Positions 1-9,531 are shown, counted from the stretch's first letter. The stretch: DNA of 54,092 nt from Acetobacter pomorum (GCF_002738225.1 NZ_PEBQ01000080.1:1-54092); one strand, 5' to 3'. Notes: generated by a model from the letters alone, not told the origin. Made by a program: numbers and translations.

Positions 1-71
1 AGCGGACAGAGGGAATCGAACCCTCCTCAGTAGCTTGGAAGGCTACTGCATTACCACTATGCTATGCCCGC
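1..71 (-). tRNA. tRNA-Gly (anticodon TCC)
   Basis: Read on the minus strand this folds as a complete cloverleaf. The seven-base acceptor stem pairs positions 65-71 with 2-8 with one G-U, the anticodon loop is CTTCCAA giving anticodon TCC (Gly, GGA codons), and the T arm carries GGTTCGATTCC. The discriminator base is position 1, so any encoded CCA would lie outside the window. It points away from tRNA-Trp and secE. Confidence 0.95.
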
Positions 72-294
72 ACATTTGGTATATTTCTGCCACTAAACGT
101 AACGCTGACATTTTGCAAGTTTGAAGAGAAATTTTTTAACGACTTACCAAAAATGTCTGGCATTTGCTGTTTCCCCCTTGACTTTAAGCCCACAACATAT
201 TTTCTTCCGCCACCTGCAAAGGCTGCTGTTAAGTGGCTGGTCAGGCTGGCGGTTATCCGTTATAGCTTTGAACCAGCTACGGCAGACAGGCTGT

Positions 295-371
295 AGGGGT
301 GTAGCTCAATTGGCTAGAGCGCCGGTCTCCAAAACCGGAGGTTGTGGGTTCGAGACCCTCCACCCCTGCCA
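295..371 (+). tRNA. tRNA-Trp (anticodon CCA)
   Basis: The acceptor stem AGGGGTG (295-301) pairs perfectly with CACCCCT (361-367). The anticodon stem-loop has loop CTCCAAA with anticodon CCA, and the 3' CCA is encoded at 369-371. A tRNA-Trp immediately upstream of secE-nusG is a common bacterial arrangement, which supports the call. About 220 bp without a visible gene separates it from the divergent tRNA-Gly. Confidence 0.97.
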
Positions 372-517
372 GGTTCAGGGTTACAGGTTCTGCGCCGTTG
401 TTTCCGCTTTGTTTTCCATGTTTCAAGGCGGGAAGTCCTGTGTGGAGTGTGTAGTGGGTTCAGGACTGCCGCCGGTAGAAATGCGCCGGTTTTCGTGCAG
501 TGGAGAAAGGGTGCTTC

Positions 518-712
518 GTGTCGTTCAGTCCCGGTAAGTTCCTGCATGACGTGCGTGCCGAGGCGGAACGGGTCACATGGCCCACCCGCCGTGCCACCCT
601 GGTTACCACTGGCGCCGTTCTGGCCATGGCAGGCATGGCATCCATCTTTTTCTTTTTCGTTGACCAGCTGATCGGTCTCGGTGTGCGTCAACTTTTCGGG
701 CTGGGAGGCTAA
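518..712 (+). CDS. secE: SecE, preprotein translocase subunit
   Basis: This 64-residue protein is the small SecE of the SecYEG channel in the inner membrane. It has the family pattern: a short amphipathic N-terminus with the conserved [13 protein letters not shown] segment (about residues 13-25), then one transmembrane helix (about 33-54). The GTG at 518 was chosen because GGAGAAAGG (502-510) sits at good spacing before it; a GTG at 500 would place the ribosome site inside the gene. nusG starts 5 bp after the stop, the usual secE-nusG operon. The short single-helix form is typical outside the Enterobacteria. Confidence 0.95.
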   Translation: MSFSPGKFLHDVRAEAERVTWPTRRATLVTTGAVLAMAGMASIFFFFVDQLIGLGVRQLFGLGG

Positions 713-716
713 CGAC

Positions 717-1247
717 ATGGCCAAGCGCTGGTATGTGGTTCACGTCTATTCGGGCTTCGAAAAGAAAATTGCCCAGCACATTCGTGAAGAAGCAGAACAG
801 AAGGGTCTGAGCGACCATATTGACGAAATCCTGGTGCCTTCCGAGGAAGTCATTGAAGTGCGTCGTGGCCAGAAGGTGAATACGGAACGCAAGTTCTTCC
901 CCGGCTATGTGCTCGTCAAAATGGAAATGACGGATGAGACGTGGCATCTGGTAAAAGATACGCCAAAGGTCACGGGTTTTCTGGGCACCAGAAACCGTCC
1001 CACACCTATTTCTGCAGCTGAAGCTGAACGCATTATCAAACAGACAGAAGAAGGCGTGCAGCATCCCCGTTCTGCCGTATCGTTTGAAGTGGGCGAGCAG
1101 ATTCGCGTGGCAGATGGGCCGTTTACCTCCTTCAATGGTGTGATTGAAGAAGTGGATGAAGAAAAAGGTCGCTTGAAAGTGAGCGTCTCCATTTTCGGAC
1201 GTTCCACACCGGTAGATCTGGAATACAATCAGGTGGAAAAGCTGTAA
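717..1247 (+). CDS. nusG: NusG transcription elongation/antitermination factor
   Basis: A 176-residue NusG. The N-terminal NGN domain opens with the typical [14 protein letters not shown] segment and contains PGYVLVKM, which contacts RNA polymerase. The C-terminal KOW domain is marked by [17 protein letters not shown] followed by the [18 protein letters not shown] stretch, the surface that binds Rho or ribosomal protein S10. The ATG at 717 is preceded by GGGAGG (703-708). In most bacteria rplK follows; here a strong terminator closes the unit and malic enzyme comes next, so the ribosomal protein operon is elsewhere. Confidence 0.97.
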   Translation: MAKRWYVVHVYSGFEKKIAQHIREEAEQKGLSDHIDEILVPSEEVIEVRRGQKVNTERKFFPGYVLVKMEMTDETWHLVKDTPKVTGFLGTRNRPTPISAAEAERIIKQTEEGVQHPRSAVSFEVGEQIRVADGPFTSFNGVIEEVDEEKGRLKVSVSIFGRSTPVDLEYNQVEKL

Positions 1248-1271
1248 AACCGGCCTTTTCACCTACCGAAC

Positions 1272-1298
1272 AAAGGCGGCCGTTGAGCCGCCTTTTTT
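1272..1298 (+). terminator. Rho-independent terminator after nusG
   Basis: A nine-base stem AAAGGCGGC/GCCGCCTTT with a six-base loop is followed directly by a T run. It lies 24 bp after the nusG stop and ends the secE-nusG transcript. Confidence 0.9.
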
Positions 1299-1390
1299 AT
1301 TGCCTTGACCCAGACCTGTTGTTTGTCCTCTTCCCCTCATCATAAAAAAACGCTGTAATCCGGCTCAAAATTACAATTCATGGAGTTATC

Positions 1391-3025
1391 ATGCCATCTG
1401 CTTCCATGCCCCAACTGCGAGGAATGGCCCTTCTTAACAATGCACACCTGAACAAAGGCACGGCATTTACCGAGGAGGAGCGCCGCCTTTACGGGCTGGA
1501 AGGGCTATTGCCCACGCAGGTGGAAAGCCTTGATAGACAGGTGGAGCGTATTCATCGCCATCTGGAGGCCAAACCCAGCAATCTGGAACGCTATATTTAT
1601 CTGAGCGGCCTGCGCGACCAGAATGAAACGCTGTTTTACAAGGTTTTGATGTCTAACCCGGCCCGATTCGTGCCGATTGTGTATGCCCCTACCCTTGCTG
1701 CTGTCTGCCAGCAGTTCAGCCATATCTATCGCCGCCCTCGTGGTATGTATATCAGCTTGGACATGCGCGGCCGGATTAAAGAGGTCCTGCGTAACTGGCC
1801 TATGGAAAACGTCCGCTTCATGTGTGTTACCACTGGCGGTCGTATTCTGGGGTTGGGTGATATTGGCGTGAACGGCATGGGGATCCCGATTGGCAAACTG
1901 GATCTTTATACGGCCTGCGGTGCAGTCCCCCCCGATTCGCTATTTCCTGTACAGCTTGATATTGGCACCACAAACAGCGCCCTGCGGGCTGATCCGCTCT
2001 ATCTGGGACTGCGGCGGGAACCTCCCCCGTTAGATGAACTGGATTCTTTTGTAGAAGAATTCATTCAGGCCGTGCAGGATATTTTTCCGCAAAGTTGTAT
2101 TCATTTTGAAGATTGGAAGGGCACAGATGCCCTTCGTTATCTCAAAAAATATCACGACCGTGTGTTGTGCTATAATGATGATATTCAAGGCACCGCAGCC
2201 GTTACACTGGCTGGTTTGATTACCGCCTTAAAAATCAAGAACGAATCTTTGGCCCAGCAACGCTTCCTGTTTCTGGGGGCAGGATCTTCCGGCATTGGCA
2301 CCGCCGATATGCTGGTTTCTGCCTTGAAACAGGAAGGCCTTTCTGAACAAGACGCCATTGACCGCATTACCTTGATGGACGTAAACGGCCTTTTAGAAAC
2401 ATCGCGCTCTGACCTGCTGCCCGAACAGGAACGATTCGCAAAAAATATGCCGCCATCGCGTGATCTGCTGGGCATGATCAAAACTGTTAAACCCACAGTG
2501 TTGATTGGTGTTTCCACCGCTGGAGGAGCTTTTACCCAGGACGTGGTGGAAGAAATGAGCCGACTGAACGAACGGCCTATTATTTTCCCGCTTTCTCTGC
2601 CGCAGAAAAATGGGGAATGCACTGCCGAACAGGCCTATGAATGGTCTAACGGGCATGCACTTTTTGCCGCTGGCCTACAATATCCGGAAGTGACGTATAA
2701 CGACCGCACATTCTATCCGGGGCAAGCAAACAACTTCTATATTTTCCCGGCTTTAGGTTTGGCTGTCTATGCCACCTGCCCCAAGCTGATTACTGATGAA
2801 ATGGTTATTGAAGCCGCGCAGGCTCTGGCTGATCAGGTTGATCCGGCAGCGCGTGAACGGGGTCGATTGTTCCCACCGCAAAGCGATATTCTGGAAGTAT
2901 CCATCACCTCCGCCACGCGTATTGCGGAATTTATTTTTGATAAAGGGGCCGCAACAGTGGAACGCCCCAAAGATATTCGGGCATGGATTGAAAATCTGAC
3001 TTACAAGCCACGCTATGCCGATTGA
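1391..3025 (+). CDS. maeA: NAD-dependent malic enzyme
   Basis: A 544-residue malic enzyme that oxidatively decarboxylates malate to pyruvate in the cytosol. Its length matches the large SfcA/MaeA type (about 565 in E. coli) rather than the PTA-fused type. Visible marks are the substrate/metal segment IHFEDWKGTDALRYL with CYNDDIQGTA (two Asp for the divalent metal), then the Rossmann loop FLGAGSSGIGTADML, and late NNFYIFPALGLA. The ATG at 1391 has GGAG seven bases upstream. It is a single-gene unit between two terminators. NAD over NADP preference is inferred from family type, not seen directly. Confidence 0.93.
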   Translation: MPSASMPQLRGMALLNNAHLNKGTAFTEEERRLYGLEGLLPTQVESLDRQVERIHRHLEAKPSNLERYIYLSGLRDQNETLFYKVLMSNPARFVPIVYAPTLAAVCQQFSHIYRRPRGMYISLDMRGRIKEVLRNWPMENVRFMCVTTGGRILGLGDIGVNGMGIPIGKLDLYTACGAVPPDSLFPVQLDIGTTNSALRADPLYLGLRREPPPLDELDSFVEEFIQAVQDIFPQSCIHFEDWKGTDALRYLKKYHDRVLCYNDDIQGTAAVTLAGLITALKIKNESLAQQRFLFLGAGSSGIGTADMLVSALKQEGLSEQDAIDRITLMDVNGLLETSRSDLLPEQERFAKNMPPSRDLLGMIKTVKPTVLIGVSTAGGAFTQDVVEEMSRLNERPIIFPLSLPQKNGECTAEQAYEWSNGHALFAAGLQYPEVTYNDRTFYPGQANNFYIFPALGLAVYATCPKLITDEMVIEAAQALADQVDPAARERGRLFPPQSDILEVSITSATRIAEFIFDKGAATVERPKDIRAWIENLTYKPRYAD

Positions 3026-3036
3026 TTCTTAAAAAA

Positions 3037-3075
3037 CGGGCTGAAGGGATAGCTTTTCCTTCAGCCGGGTTTTTC
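3037..3075 (+). terminator. Terminator between maeA and the convergent peptidase gene
   Basis: The stem GGCTGAAGG/CCTTCAGCC is followed by GGGTTTTT on the plus strand and preceded by an A run, so it can serve both convergent genes. Confidence 0.85.
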
Positions 3076-3085
3076 CGATCACAAA

Positions 3086-5053
3086 TCAGTTTTGCGCCGT
3101 AAATCCAAACACATGCGCATAAAAATCCAGTTCTGCTGCAAAAGCGGCGAGAACGGTGGCTTCCTTACGGAAACCATGCCCTTCCCCTTCAAATTCTCGT
3201 AAAGTCACAGGGGTTCCCGCGGCTTTTAATGCTTTCGCCATGGAATAAGCCTGTTCTGGCGGCACAACTTTATCATCCATCCCCTGTAACAGCAGCACAG
3301 GTGCACGAATCTGATCTGCAACAGAAATGGGCGAGCGTTGGAGGTAAAGTGCCTCTGCTTCTGGCCACGGGCCAATCAGACCATCCAGATAGCGGGCCTC
3401 AAACTTGTGCGTTTCCTGCGCCAGAGCACGCAAATCAGTTACGCCGTACAAGCTCACACCCGCTGCAAATATATCTGAAACAGCCAGCGCCACCAGTACG
3501 GTCATGCCCCCTGCACTGGAACCCCGAATAGCCATCCGATTCGGATCTACACGCCCCGATTCCACAACGGCGCGGCAAGCAGATAAACAATCTGCCACAT
3601 CCACCACACCCCACTGGCCTTTAAGACGATTCCGCCATGCCCGCCCGAATCCGGTAGAACCCCCATAATTCACATCCAGCACAGCAAACCCGCGAGACGT
3701 CCACCATTGGATTTTAAAAGACAACCCTTCCTGCGCCCGCGCCGTAGGGCCACCATGTACCTGCACAATCATGGGGGGTAACTCACCCTTTGGCACACAC
3801 GCATGCGCATTGGTTGGCGCATAAAAAAAGGCATGTCCCCACAAACCTTCTTCCCCATCCACTAAAAACCGTATCGATTCGGGTATGGAAATATCCGCAA
3901 CATCCAGTTGTTGCGTAGAAGATTGCCGCAAAACAACCTCAACACCCTTATTCGGCGTTCCCACCACAACGGAAGGCAGCGCATCTGCCGGCGCCTGCAA
4001 CCAAGCAAAACGGCCATCCCCCAATGGAACGGGGCATTGATCTGGCCTGGCGTGGAAAATGCTGTAATTCTCTGCCGGATTCGGTTTTATCCAGCATGTT
4101 GCCTGGCCCTGCGTTACCGCCAAAGCCAGACAGCCCCCATTTTCAAGCGGCTGATAGCTCCTTTGCCCGAACACCCAAGCAGGCTGCCCTACCTCTCCTT
4201 CCGGCACAGGATAATGGGATAAGGTTGGACAATTTTTCTGCCATTCCACATTCCATATTGTCCAACTTCCTGAGCGATCCGAGAGAACAAGCAGGTGCCC
4301 ATCAGATGTCCATTGCGGCTGAATAAGCGATTCGCTGGTGTTTTCGCCCGCAAGCACGCGAATATTTTGAAGACCAGAAATGGCCCCTGAATCATTGCGC
4401 TGAACACGTGCAAGACACAGGCGCGTAGCATCCCACGGCATATTGGGATGATCCCATTCAATCCACGCCAATAATGCACCATCTGGTGAGAATGTGGGGG
4501 CCGCATAAAAATCGGCTCCCGCTTTTAAAACCAAATCGGCTTTATCAGCTTGGTCATGCAATGCCACCAACGTTGTTTGTGCTTCTCCATCCGCGCGATG
4601 ATCTTCCCGCACGGCCAGCACTGTTTCAGACGTCACATCAAACTGTAAATCAGCAAACCGAAGCCCTACTTCTCCCGCCAGAAAAATTGCAGAAGAGTCT
4701 TCCTCTCTACGCAACCACACATTTCCTGTGCGTTTGTCAGAATACGCAATGCATCCACTTTTTACCGCATAGGCACCGCCCCCATATTCATGCACGCGTG
4801 TGGCAACATCTGTATCGGACGCCAATGCTTCTGTTGCACCTTCAGCCTGCGTCCAACGCATCAACACAGATCGTCCAGCTTCTGCCGGGCGCCGTTCCAG
4901 CCAGAAAACTGTATTTTCCACAGCCCGAATCTCGGCAAAAGACAGCGTTTTCCCAGCCACCAGATCCGGCGTAACGGGGGAGGGCCATGTGCCACAGGGC
5001 ATGGGCACAACAGAGGAAGAGGATATATTATTCATGCTACCATTTTTTACCAT
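3086..5053 (-). CDS. Prolyl oligopeptidase family (S9) serine peptidase
   Basis: An S9-family peptidase, probably of the dipeptidyl/acylaminoacyl peptidase type, about 655 residues. The N-terminal two thirds are a divergent beta-propeller with WD-like strands. The C-terminal alpha/beta hydrolase domain carries the nucleophile GSSAGG (Ser about 513), the acid in LLLQGMDDKVVPPEQA and the base in EGEGHGF. The stretch VDVADCLSACRAVV before the nucleophile is typical. No signal peptide is evident, so a cytosolic role in peptide turnover is likely. The start is uncertain: GTG 5083, ATG 5053 and ATG 5035 are all in frame and none has a strong ribosome site. Confidence 0.88.
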   Translation of the reverse strand: MVKNGSMNNISSSSVVPMPCGTWPSPVTPDLVAGKTLSFAEIRAVENTVFWLERRPAEAGRSVLMRWTQAEGATEALASDTDVATRVHEYGGGAYAVKSGCIAYSDKRTGNVWLRREEDSSAIFLAGEVGLRFADLQFDVTSETVLAVREDHRADGEAQTTLVALHDQADKADLVLKAGADFYAAPTFSPDGALLAWIEWDHPNMPWDATRLCLARVQRNDSGAISGLQNIRVLAGENTSESLIQPQWTSDGHLLVLSDRSGSWTIWNVEWQKNCPTLSHYPVPEGEVGQPAWVFGQRSYQPLENGGCLALAVTQGQATCWIKPNPAENYSIFHARPDQCPVPLGDGRFAWLQAPADALPSVVVGTPNKGVEVVLRQSSTQQLDVADISIPESIRFLVDGEEGLWGHAFFYAPTNAHACVPKGELPPMIVQVHGGPTARAQEGLSFKIQWWTSRGFAVLDVNYGGSTGFGRAWRNRLKGQWGVVDVADCLSACRAVVESGRVDPNRMAIRGSSAGGMTVLVALAVSDIFAAGVSLYGVTDLRALAQETHKFEARYLDGLIGPWPEAEALYLQRSPISVADQIRAPVLLLQGMDDKVVPPEQAYSMAKALKAAGTPVTLREFEGEGHGFRKEATVLAAFAAELDFYAHVFGFTAQN

Positions 5054-5217
5054 TCTGGCAGCTTCATCCAGAAAAACATGCACCTAGGCACTGCACGTGT
5101 TAAGGATTCTGTCATACGCTCTTACGCAGAATGCTTGACATAACAGAACCTGAACGGTTTCTGCCCTGAGCAGTCTCGTGCTCTGTCTAAATTGGATGTT
5201 CTGTTCTGTTACACTCT

Positions 5218-5880
5218 TTGCACAATTTCTTTTCGGTGGATTACCTAAGCAGCCTTTTCGCCCAATATGGCTATGGGGTGGTGGGGATTGTGGTGATGTT
5301 TGAAAGCATGGGCTTTCCGCTTCCCGCAGAAAGCCTGCTTATTACCGGCGCCCTGTTTTGTGCCACAACGCACAAACTGCATATTGAGGGTGTGGCATTA
5401 GCCGGTGTGCTGGGTGCCATTATGGGCGACAATTTTGGCTATCTGATCGGCCATCTGGTTGGTTTGAGAGTGCTGCAAAAATATGGCCCTAAATTTGGCC
5501 TGACATCCCAGCGCCTTTTGCTGGGGCGGTATGTTTTTCTTAAACATGGGGGGCCGGTTGTATTTTTTGGCCGGTTTATTGCCGTCCTCCGTATGTTTGT
5601 TGCCATACTGGCCGGGGCGAACCATATGCCGTGGCATACGTTTCTGTTTCATAATGCGCTTGGTGGTATCTTCTGGGCCGGTGGCTACACGTTTGTTGCC
5701 TACATGCTGGGCAATGAGATTCTGCGGCTTTCCGGGCCTCTTGCTATCGCCTTTGGGGTGGTCGCCTGTATTGTGATCGGGTCTTTGTTCATATTCATCA
5801 AGCGCAATGAGAAACGTCTGACGGAGGAAGCCATGAAAGCAGCCGAACAGGATGAACGCCTGAAAGGTCTTCCCTCATGA
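5218..5880 (+). CDS. DedA family integral membrane protein
   Basis: A 220-residue DedA/VTT-domain protein of the inner membrane. The family marks are FESMGFPLPAESLL near the N-terminus, GDNFGYLIGHLVG, and FFGRFIAVLRMFVAILAGANHMPWHTF with its conserved Arg. DedA relatives are known or proposed lipid flippases for undecaprenyl phosphate or phospholipids; the substrate here cannot be read from sequence. The start is weak: TTG 5218 is the longest option, with GTG 5236 as alternative, and neither has a clear ribosome site. Its stop overlaps the start of the SDR gene by four bases (ATGA), indicating translational coupling. Confidence 0.88.
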   Translation: MHNFFSVDYLSSLFAQYGYGVVGIVVMFESMGFPLPAESLLITGALFCATTHKLHIEGVALAGVLGAIMGDNFGYLIGHLVGLRVLQKYGPKFGLTSQRLLLGRYVFLKHGGPVVFFGRFIAVLRMFVAILAGANHMPWHTFLFHNALGGIFWAGGYTFVAYMLGNEILRLSGPLAIAFGVVACIVIGSLFIFIKRNEKRLTEEAMKAAEQDERLKGLPS

Positions 5881-6827
5881 CAGGACGCAGAGCATGGCGC
5901 GTTAACCACAACCAGCCAGATTTAAAAGGACAGACTGCGCTGGTAACTGGTGGCAACAGTGGTTTGGGTTTTCAGGTTGCTTTAGGGCTTGCCCATAGGG
6001 GAGCACGTGTATTGCTGCCCGTGCGGGATGAAAAACGCGGGCGTGAAGCCATAGCCCGTATAAAAACAGACTGTCCGCATGCCCAGATTGTTCCTTTGCA
6101 CTTGGATCTTTCTTCTCTCCAGTCTGTAGCGGATTGTGCCTCTGCTGTTGCGCAACATGCGGACAGGTTGAATCTGCTGATCAACAATGCCGGGGTTATG
6201 GCGCCTACCCACCGCAAGGAAACCAAAGATGGTTTTGAACTTCAGTTTGGGGTGAACCATCTGGGGCATTTTGCCCTGACAGCTCATTTGCGGCATTTGC
6301 TGGAAAACGCTCCGGGCGGCGGGGTTGTTGTGAGTGTGGCAAGTCTGGCAGCCTGCAAGGGGCATATCCAGTTTGATGACCTGCAATCCCGCTATCGCTA
6401 CAGCCCTTTTGGTGCATATCAGCAAAGTAAACTGGCAAACTTACTTTTTGCCATGGAACTGGCCCGCCGCGCGGGTGAGCAGGGGTGGAACCTGCATGCA
6501 CGCGCAGCACATCCCGGATGGGCCAGCACATCTATTATTGCCAACGGGCAAGCTGCCAGCCTGCCTGCTCCATTAGGCCGCATTGAAATGTTTCTGGGCG
6601 GTATTATACTACGCGTTATGGGGCAATCTGCCGCCCATGGGGCAGAACCCATTTTATACGCGGCACTCTCCCCTACTGCGCGGGATGGAGATTATTACGG
6701 CCCACAAGGCTACCATGAAAGGCGTGGCCCACCCGGCCCGGCACATATTCCGCCCACGGCGCGCAAGGGCAGTACTGCTGCGCGCCTTTGGGATGTTTCT
6801 GAACGGCTGACCAACGTGAGCTGGTAA
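5877..6827 (+). CDS. Short-chain dehydrogenase/reductase (retinol-dehydrogenase-like)
   Basis: A 316-residue SDR. The N-terminal Rossmann motif TGGNSGLG (about 22-29) binds NAD(P), NNAGVM follows, and the catalytic Ser lies in SVASLA with the YQQSK catalytic Tyr/Lys pair further on. The segment between Ser and Tyr (HIQFDDL) and the length resemble retinol dehydrogenase or protochlorophyllide-reductase-like SDRs. An Arg in VRDEKRG after the second strand favours NADPH. The ATG at 5877 has AAAGG at 5863-5867 and overlaps the dedA-like stop. The natural substrate is unknown. Confidence 0.88.
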   Translation: MTGRRAWRVNHNQPDLKGQTALVTGGNSGLGFQVALGLAHRGARVLLPVRDEKRGREAIARIKTDCPHAQIVPLHLDLSSLQSVADCASAVAQHADRLNLLINNAGVMAPTHRKETKDGFELQFGVNHLGHFALTAHLRHLLENAPGGGVVVSVASLAACKGHIQFDDLQSRYRYSPFGAYQQSKLANLLFAMELARRAGEQGWNLHARAAHPGWASTSIIANGQAASLPAPLGRIEMFLGGIILRVMGQSAAHGAEPILYAALSPTARDGDYYGPQGYHERRGPPGPAHIPPTARKGSTAARLWDVSERLTNVSW

Positions 6828-6829
6828 GG

Positions 6830-6860
6830 ATGGTGCCTACCATCAGCAGGCACCATTTTT
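6830..6860. terminator. Terminator between SDR gene and helicase gene
   Basis: The stem ATGGTGCCT/AGGCACCAT with a nine-base loop is followed by a T run on the plus strand. It begins three bases after the SDR stop, and the convergent helicase gene ends five bases beyond, so it probably serves mainly the SDR gene. Confidence 0.85.
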
Positions 6861-6864
6861 ATAC

Positions 6865-9213
6865 TCAGAAACGGGATGAACGGCGCGTACGGCTCTGCTG
6901 CCGCAATACGCTTTCAATCCAGTCATTCAGCCGGCGTGTTGTATCTTCCGCTTCTTCCCGATCTGGGTAGATGTCGGGGAATCGCAGCGCCAACCAGCGC
7001 CATGCTACCAAACGCTTGTGGCGTTTTTCAGCACGTTCCAGTTCTTCACGCCCGGCTCGCTCACTAGAGGGCAAACGCCCTGTTCCCGGTGGCAGCACGC
7101 GCCGCCCCGCAGCATGGTCAGCGGCCCAACCCACCAGACGGCGGATGCCATTATCCCGGTCATCCACCGGGCACATTGCATAAGACCAGCGCGTTGTCAG
7201 ATCCAGCCCGTCCACCCCTTCCAATGCAGAGGCAATAGCAAAAGCCTGCTCCATATCTGACAACCGATAATTTGGATCATCCTTACGCAGCACGGCGCGG
7301 TGAATACGCGAGAGAACACCGTACAGGCTTTCAGACCCAATTTCTGCCGCCACAGCTTTTACAATATCCGCATCGGGCTGCACATATGGGCGCAGATCAT
7401 CCGGCTGCTCAGGATCAGCTTCCAACTGCCGCCGAATAAAAGTTGGGCTACCGGCCCCAGAAAGAACGGCAACAACACCGGTTTCATGCTTACCAAAACG
7501 GCCAGCACGCCCACCAATCTGTTTTACCTCCTGCACGGTTAAATCCCGCGTCTGGCGGCCATCATATTTCTTCAGGGCCGCAAACACTACACGCTTGATG
7601 GAAAGATTAAGCCCCATGCCAATGGCATCCGTGGCCACCAGAATATCGGCTTCTCCATCATTAAAACGCTGGGCTTCAGCGCGCCTTACCTCCGGGCTGA
7701 GTGCGCCATATACAACGGCAACACGTTTGCCATGCTGAAGCAATGCAGCGCGCAAATCCAGCACCTCACGGCGGGAAAACGCAATCAGTGCATCCCCTGC
7801 TCCCAGATCAGCTAAGCGCACAGGATGGGAGGCCGCACGCAGCGGACTTTTACGTTCCAGAGAAATTTCATCCAGCGGATCACCACACAATTCGGCAATA
7901 CGCCGCACCATGGGAATACAGTCTGGTGCCCCCAGTACATATAAGTGGCGCGCAGGTGCCCCCATAATGGCGGCTGTCCATGCGGCACCACGGTCTGTAT
8001 CAAACAGCATCTGGGCTTCATCAATAACAGCTACATCTACGGGGTTGTAAAACGGGCACATCTCTACCGTGGCCGCCAGATGCCTGCTGCCCGGCACAAC
8101 AATCCGTTCTTCCCCAGTGGAGAGAGACGCCTCAACCCCTCTGGAAGCCAGCGCCTCCCGGAACTCATGCGCCAGCAATCGCAACGGTGCCAGAGCCAAG
8201 CCACTTTCGGCCTGTGCCAATGCATTCAGGGCCGTATAAGATTTACCGCTATTGGTTGGCCCTGTTACAAGGGTGATCTGCCGGTTAAGCGCCCGCGCTG
8301 TACGAAAATGCGCGGCATACCGGTCCAGCGCTGCCACGCGTGCAATAACGGAATTGGCCACCTTGCGGCCCATATCCGGGGCTGTTTTGGGGCCACCAAA
8401 TTCTGGCCCATGCCCGTTGTCTCTACGCCATTCACCCAGCTTGCCACGCAGAGCCACCAACGCGGCCGGATCAAACTCCCACCGTTCACGCCCACTGGAT
8501 TCGCGCACCTTTCGGGCAACTGGCAAACGGTTTTCTGCAATCCAGCGCAACGCCTCCCGCTGGGAACAACGCAGCAGGCGCGGCACCTCGGCAAATGGCA
8601 CAAGACTTTCTTCCCACTCCCGTAATTGCGCTTCTTCTTTGTCACGCTTTTGCCGGGCGGTCTGTTCTATTTTACTGGCAGCCTGATGCCTCCGGGCCTC
8701 GTCCCGCCGCGCTGTTTCAAGAAACGGATCTCCCTCCGGCAGGCCAAATGCCACGGCAATGGCCATAAGCAGCAGATCTGTCTGATCTGGAGAAAGCACG
8801 CGCCCTGTATCCACCAGATCGGCCTGCACTGTTTCAAACACCGCTCTGGGTGTTGCTGCATACCCACGCAGGCGAGACTCGGCCACTGGCGCAAGGGCAC
8901 GCTCCAGTGCCTGATCATCAGCCTGTGGATCTGTAATACCAGAAACAGCTTCTTCTATTTCTTCCCGGCTGATCCAGATACGTCCGCTACGGCGTGTTTT
9001 ATCCAGCAAGCGGGAAATCCAGCGCTTGCGCCGTACCTGGCACAAAACCTGAAGGTATGTTTCATCCGGCACTTCATGCGCACCGGGCTGAAGGTTACGG
9101 GCAAGGCGGCGAAGAACCTCGTGTTCTTCCTTGGCCTCTGGGGCAATGGTAGTGCGGGCTACAGCGCAGGCAAGGGCCTGACGAGCTGGAGAAGCAGAGC
9201 TGTCTGACGTCAT
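6865..9213 (-). CDS. SUV3-like DExH-box RNA helicase with N-terminal HTH-like segment
   Basis: A 782-residue superfamily 2 helicase of the SUV3 type. Walker A is GPTNSGKS (about 318-325), motif II is DEAQ (398-401), and the C-terminal lobe carries LVATDAIGMGLNLSIKRVVF and QIGGRAGRFG. The roughly 310 residues before the helicase core are unusual: after a charged coiled-coil-like stretch (about 165-200), residues 205-258 read like an excisionase/MerR-type helix-turn-helix (AEVPRLLRCSQREALRWIAENRLPV). The family unwinds RNA with a role in RNA turnover; the bacterial members are poorly studied. It is a single-gene unit, and a second SUV3-like gene lies at 20808. Confidence 0.85.
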   Translation of the reverse strand: MTSDSSASPARQALACAVARTTIAPEAKEEHEVLRRLARNLQPGAHEVPDETYLQVLCQVRRKRWISRLLDKTRRSGRIWISREEIEEAVSGITDPQADDQALERALAPVAESRLRGYAATPRAVFETVQADLVDTGRVLSPDQTDLLLMAIAVAFGLPEGDPFLETARRDEARRHQAASKIEQTARQKRDKEEAQLREWEESLVPFAEVPRLLRCSQREALRWIAENRLPVARKVRESSGRERWEFDPAALVALRGKLGEWRRDNGHGPEFGGPKTAPDMGRKVANSVIARVAALDRYAAHFRTARALNRQITLVTGPTNSGKSYTALNALAQAESGLALAPLRLLAHEFREALASRGVEASLSTGEERIVVPGSRHLAATVEMCPFYNPVDVAVIDEAQMLFDTDRGAAWTAAIMGAPARHLYVLGAPDCIPMVRRIAELCGDPLDEISLERKSPLRAASHPVRLADLGAGDALIAFSRREVLDLRAALLQHGKRVAVVYGALSPEVRRAEAQRFNDGEADILVATDAIGMGLNLSIKRVVFAALKKYDGRQTRDLTVQEVKQIGGRAGRFGKHETGVVAVLSGAGSPTFIRRQLEADPEQPDDLRPYVQPDADIVKAVAAEIGSESLYGVLSRIHRAVLRKDDPNYRLSDMEQAFAIASALEGVDGLDLTTRWSYAMCPVDDRDNGIRRLVGWAADHAAGRRVLPPGTGRLPSSERAGREELERAEKRHKRLVAWRWLALRFPDIYPDREEAEDTTRRLNDWIESVLRQQSRTRRSSRF

Positions 9214-9531
9214 ACTTTCTCTCTTGCGTCATCCTGCGGGCCGGAACAATGCCTTGGCGGTCTTCTTCATGCAAAATAAATCAGAAACCTGCCTTGCCCC
9301 CACGGCCCGATTTGGCCATTGTGACGCCCCCAACCTACCCAGCAGACAGAAGCAGCAGGCGGTTTTCAGCCAGTTACGTGTTGCGCGAACACGTTGTGTG
9401 ATGAATTTACACTGGCATTAGACGCCTCACCCTTCTAAAAACGCCGCCAGCAAGAAATTCACGGTGTTTTTGCATCTGGCATGCAAAGGCACATTGTTCT
9501 GATCTGCTACAAGCGGAGTACATAGCGGTCC
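9214..9531. other. Intergenic region between the divergent helicase and fpr genes
   Basis: This 318 bp separates two divergent genes and must hold both promoters. I see no convincing gene, RNA or hairpin in it. A GGAG at 9515-9518 is the only plausible ribosome site for fpr. Confidence 0.6.
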
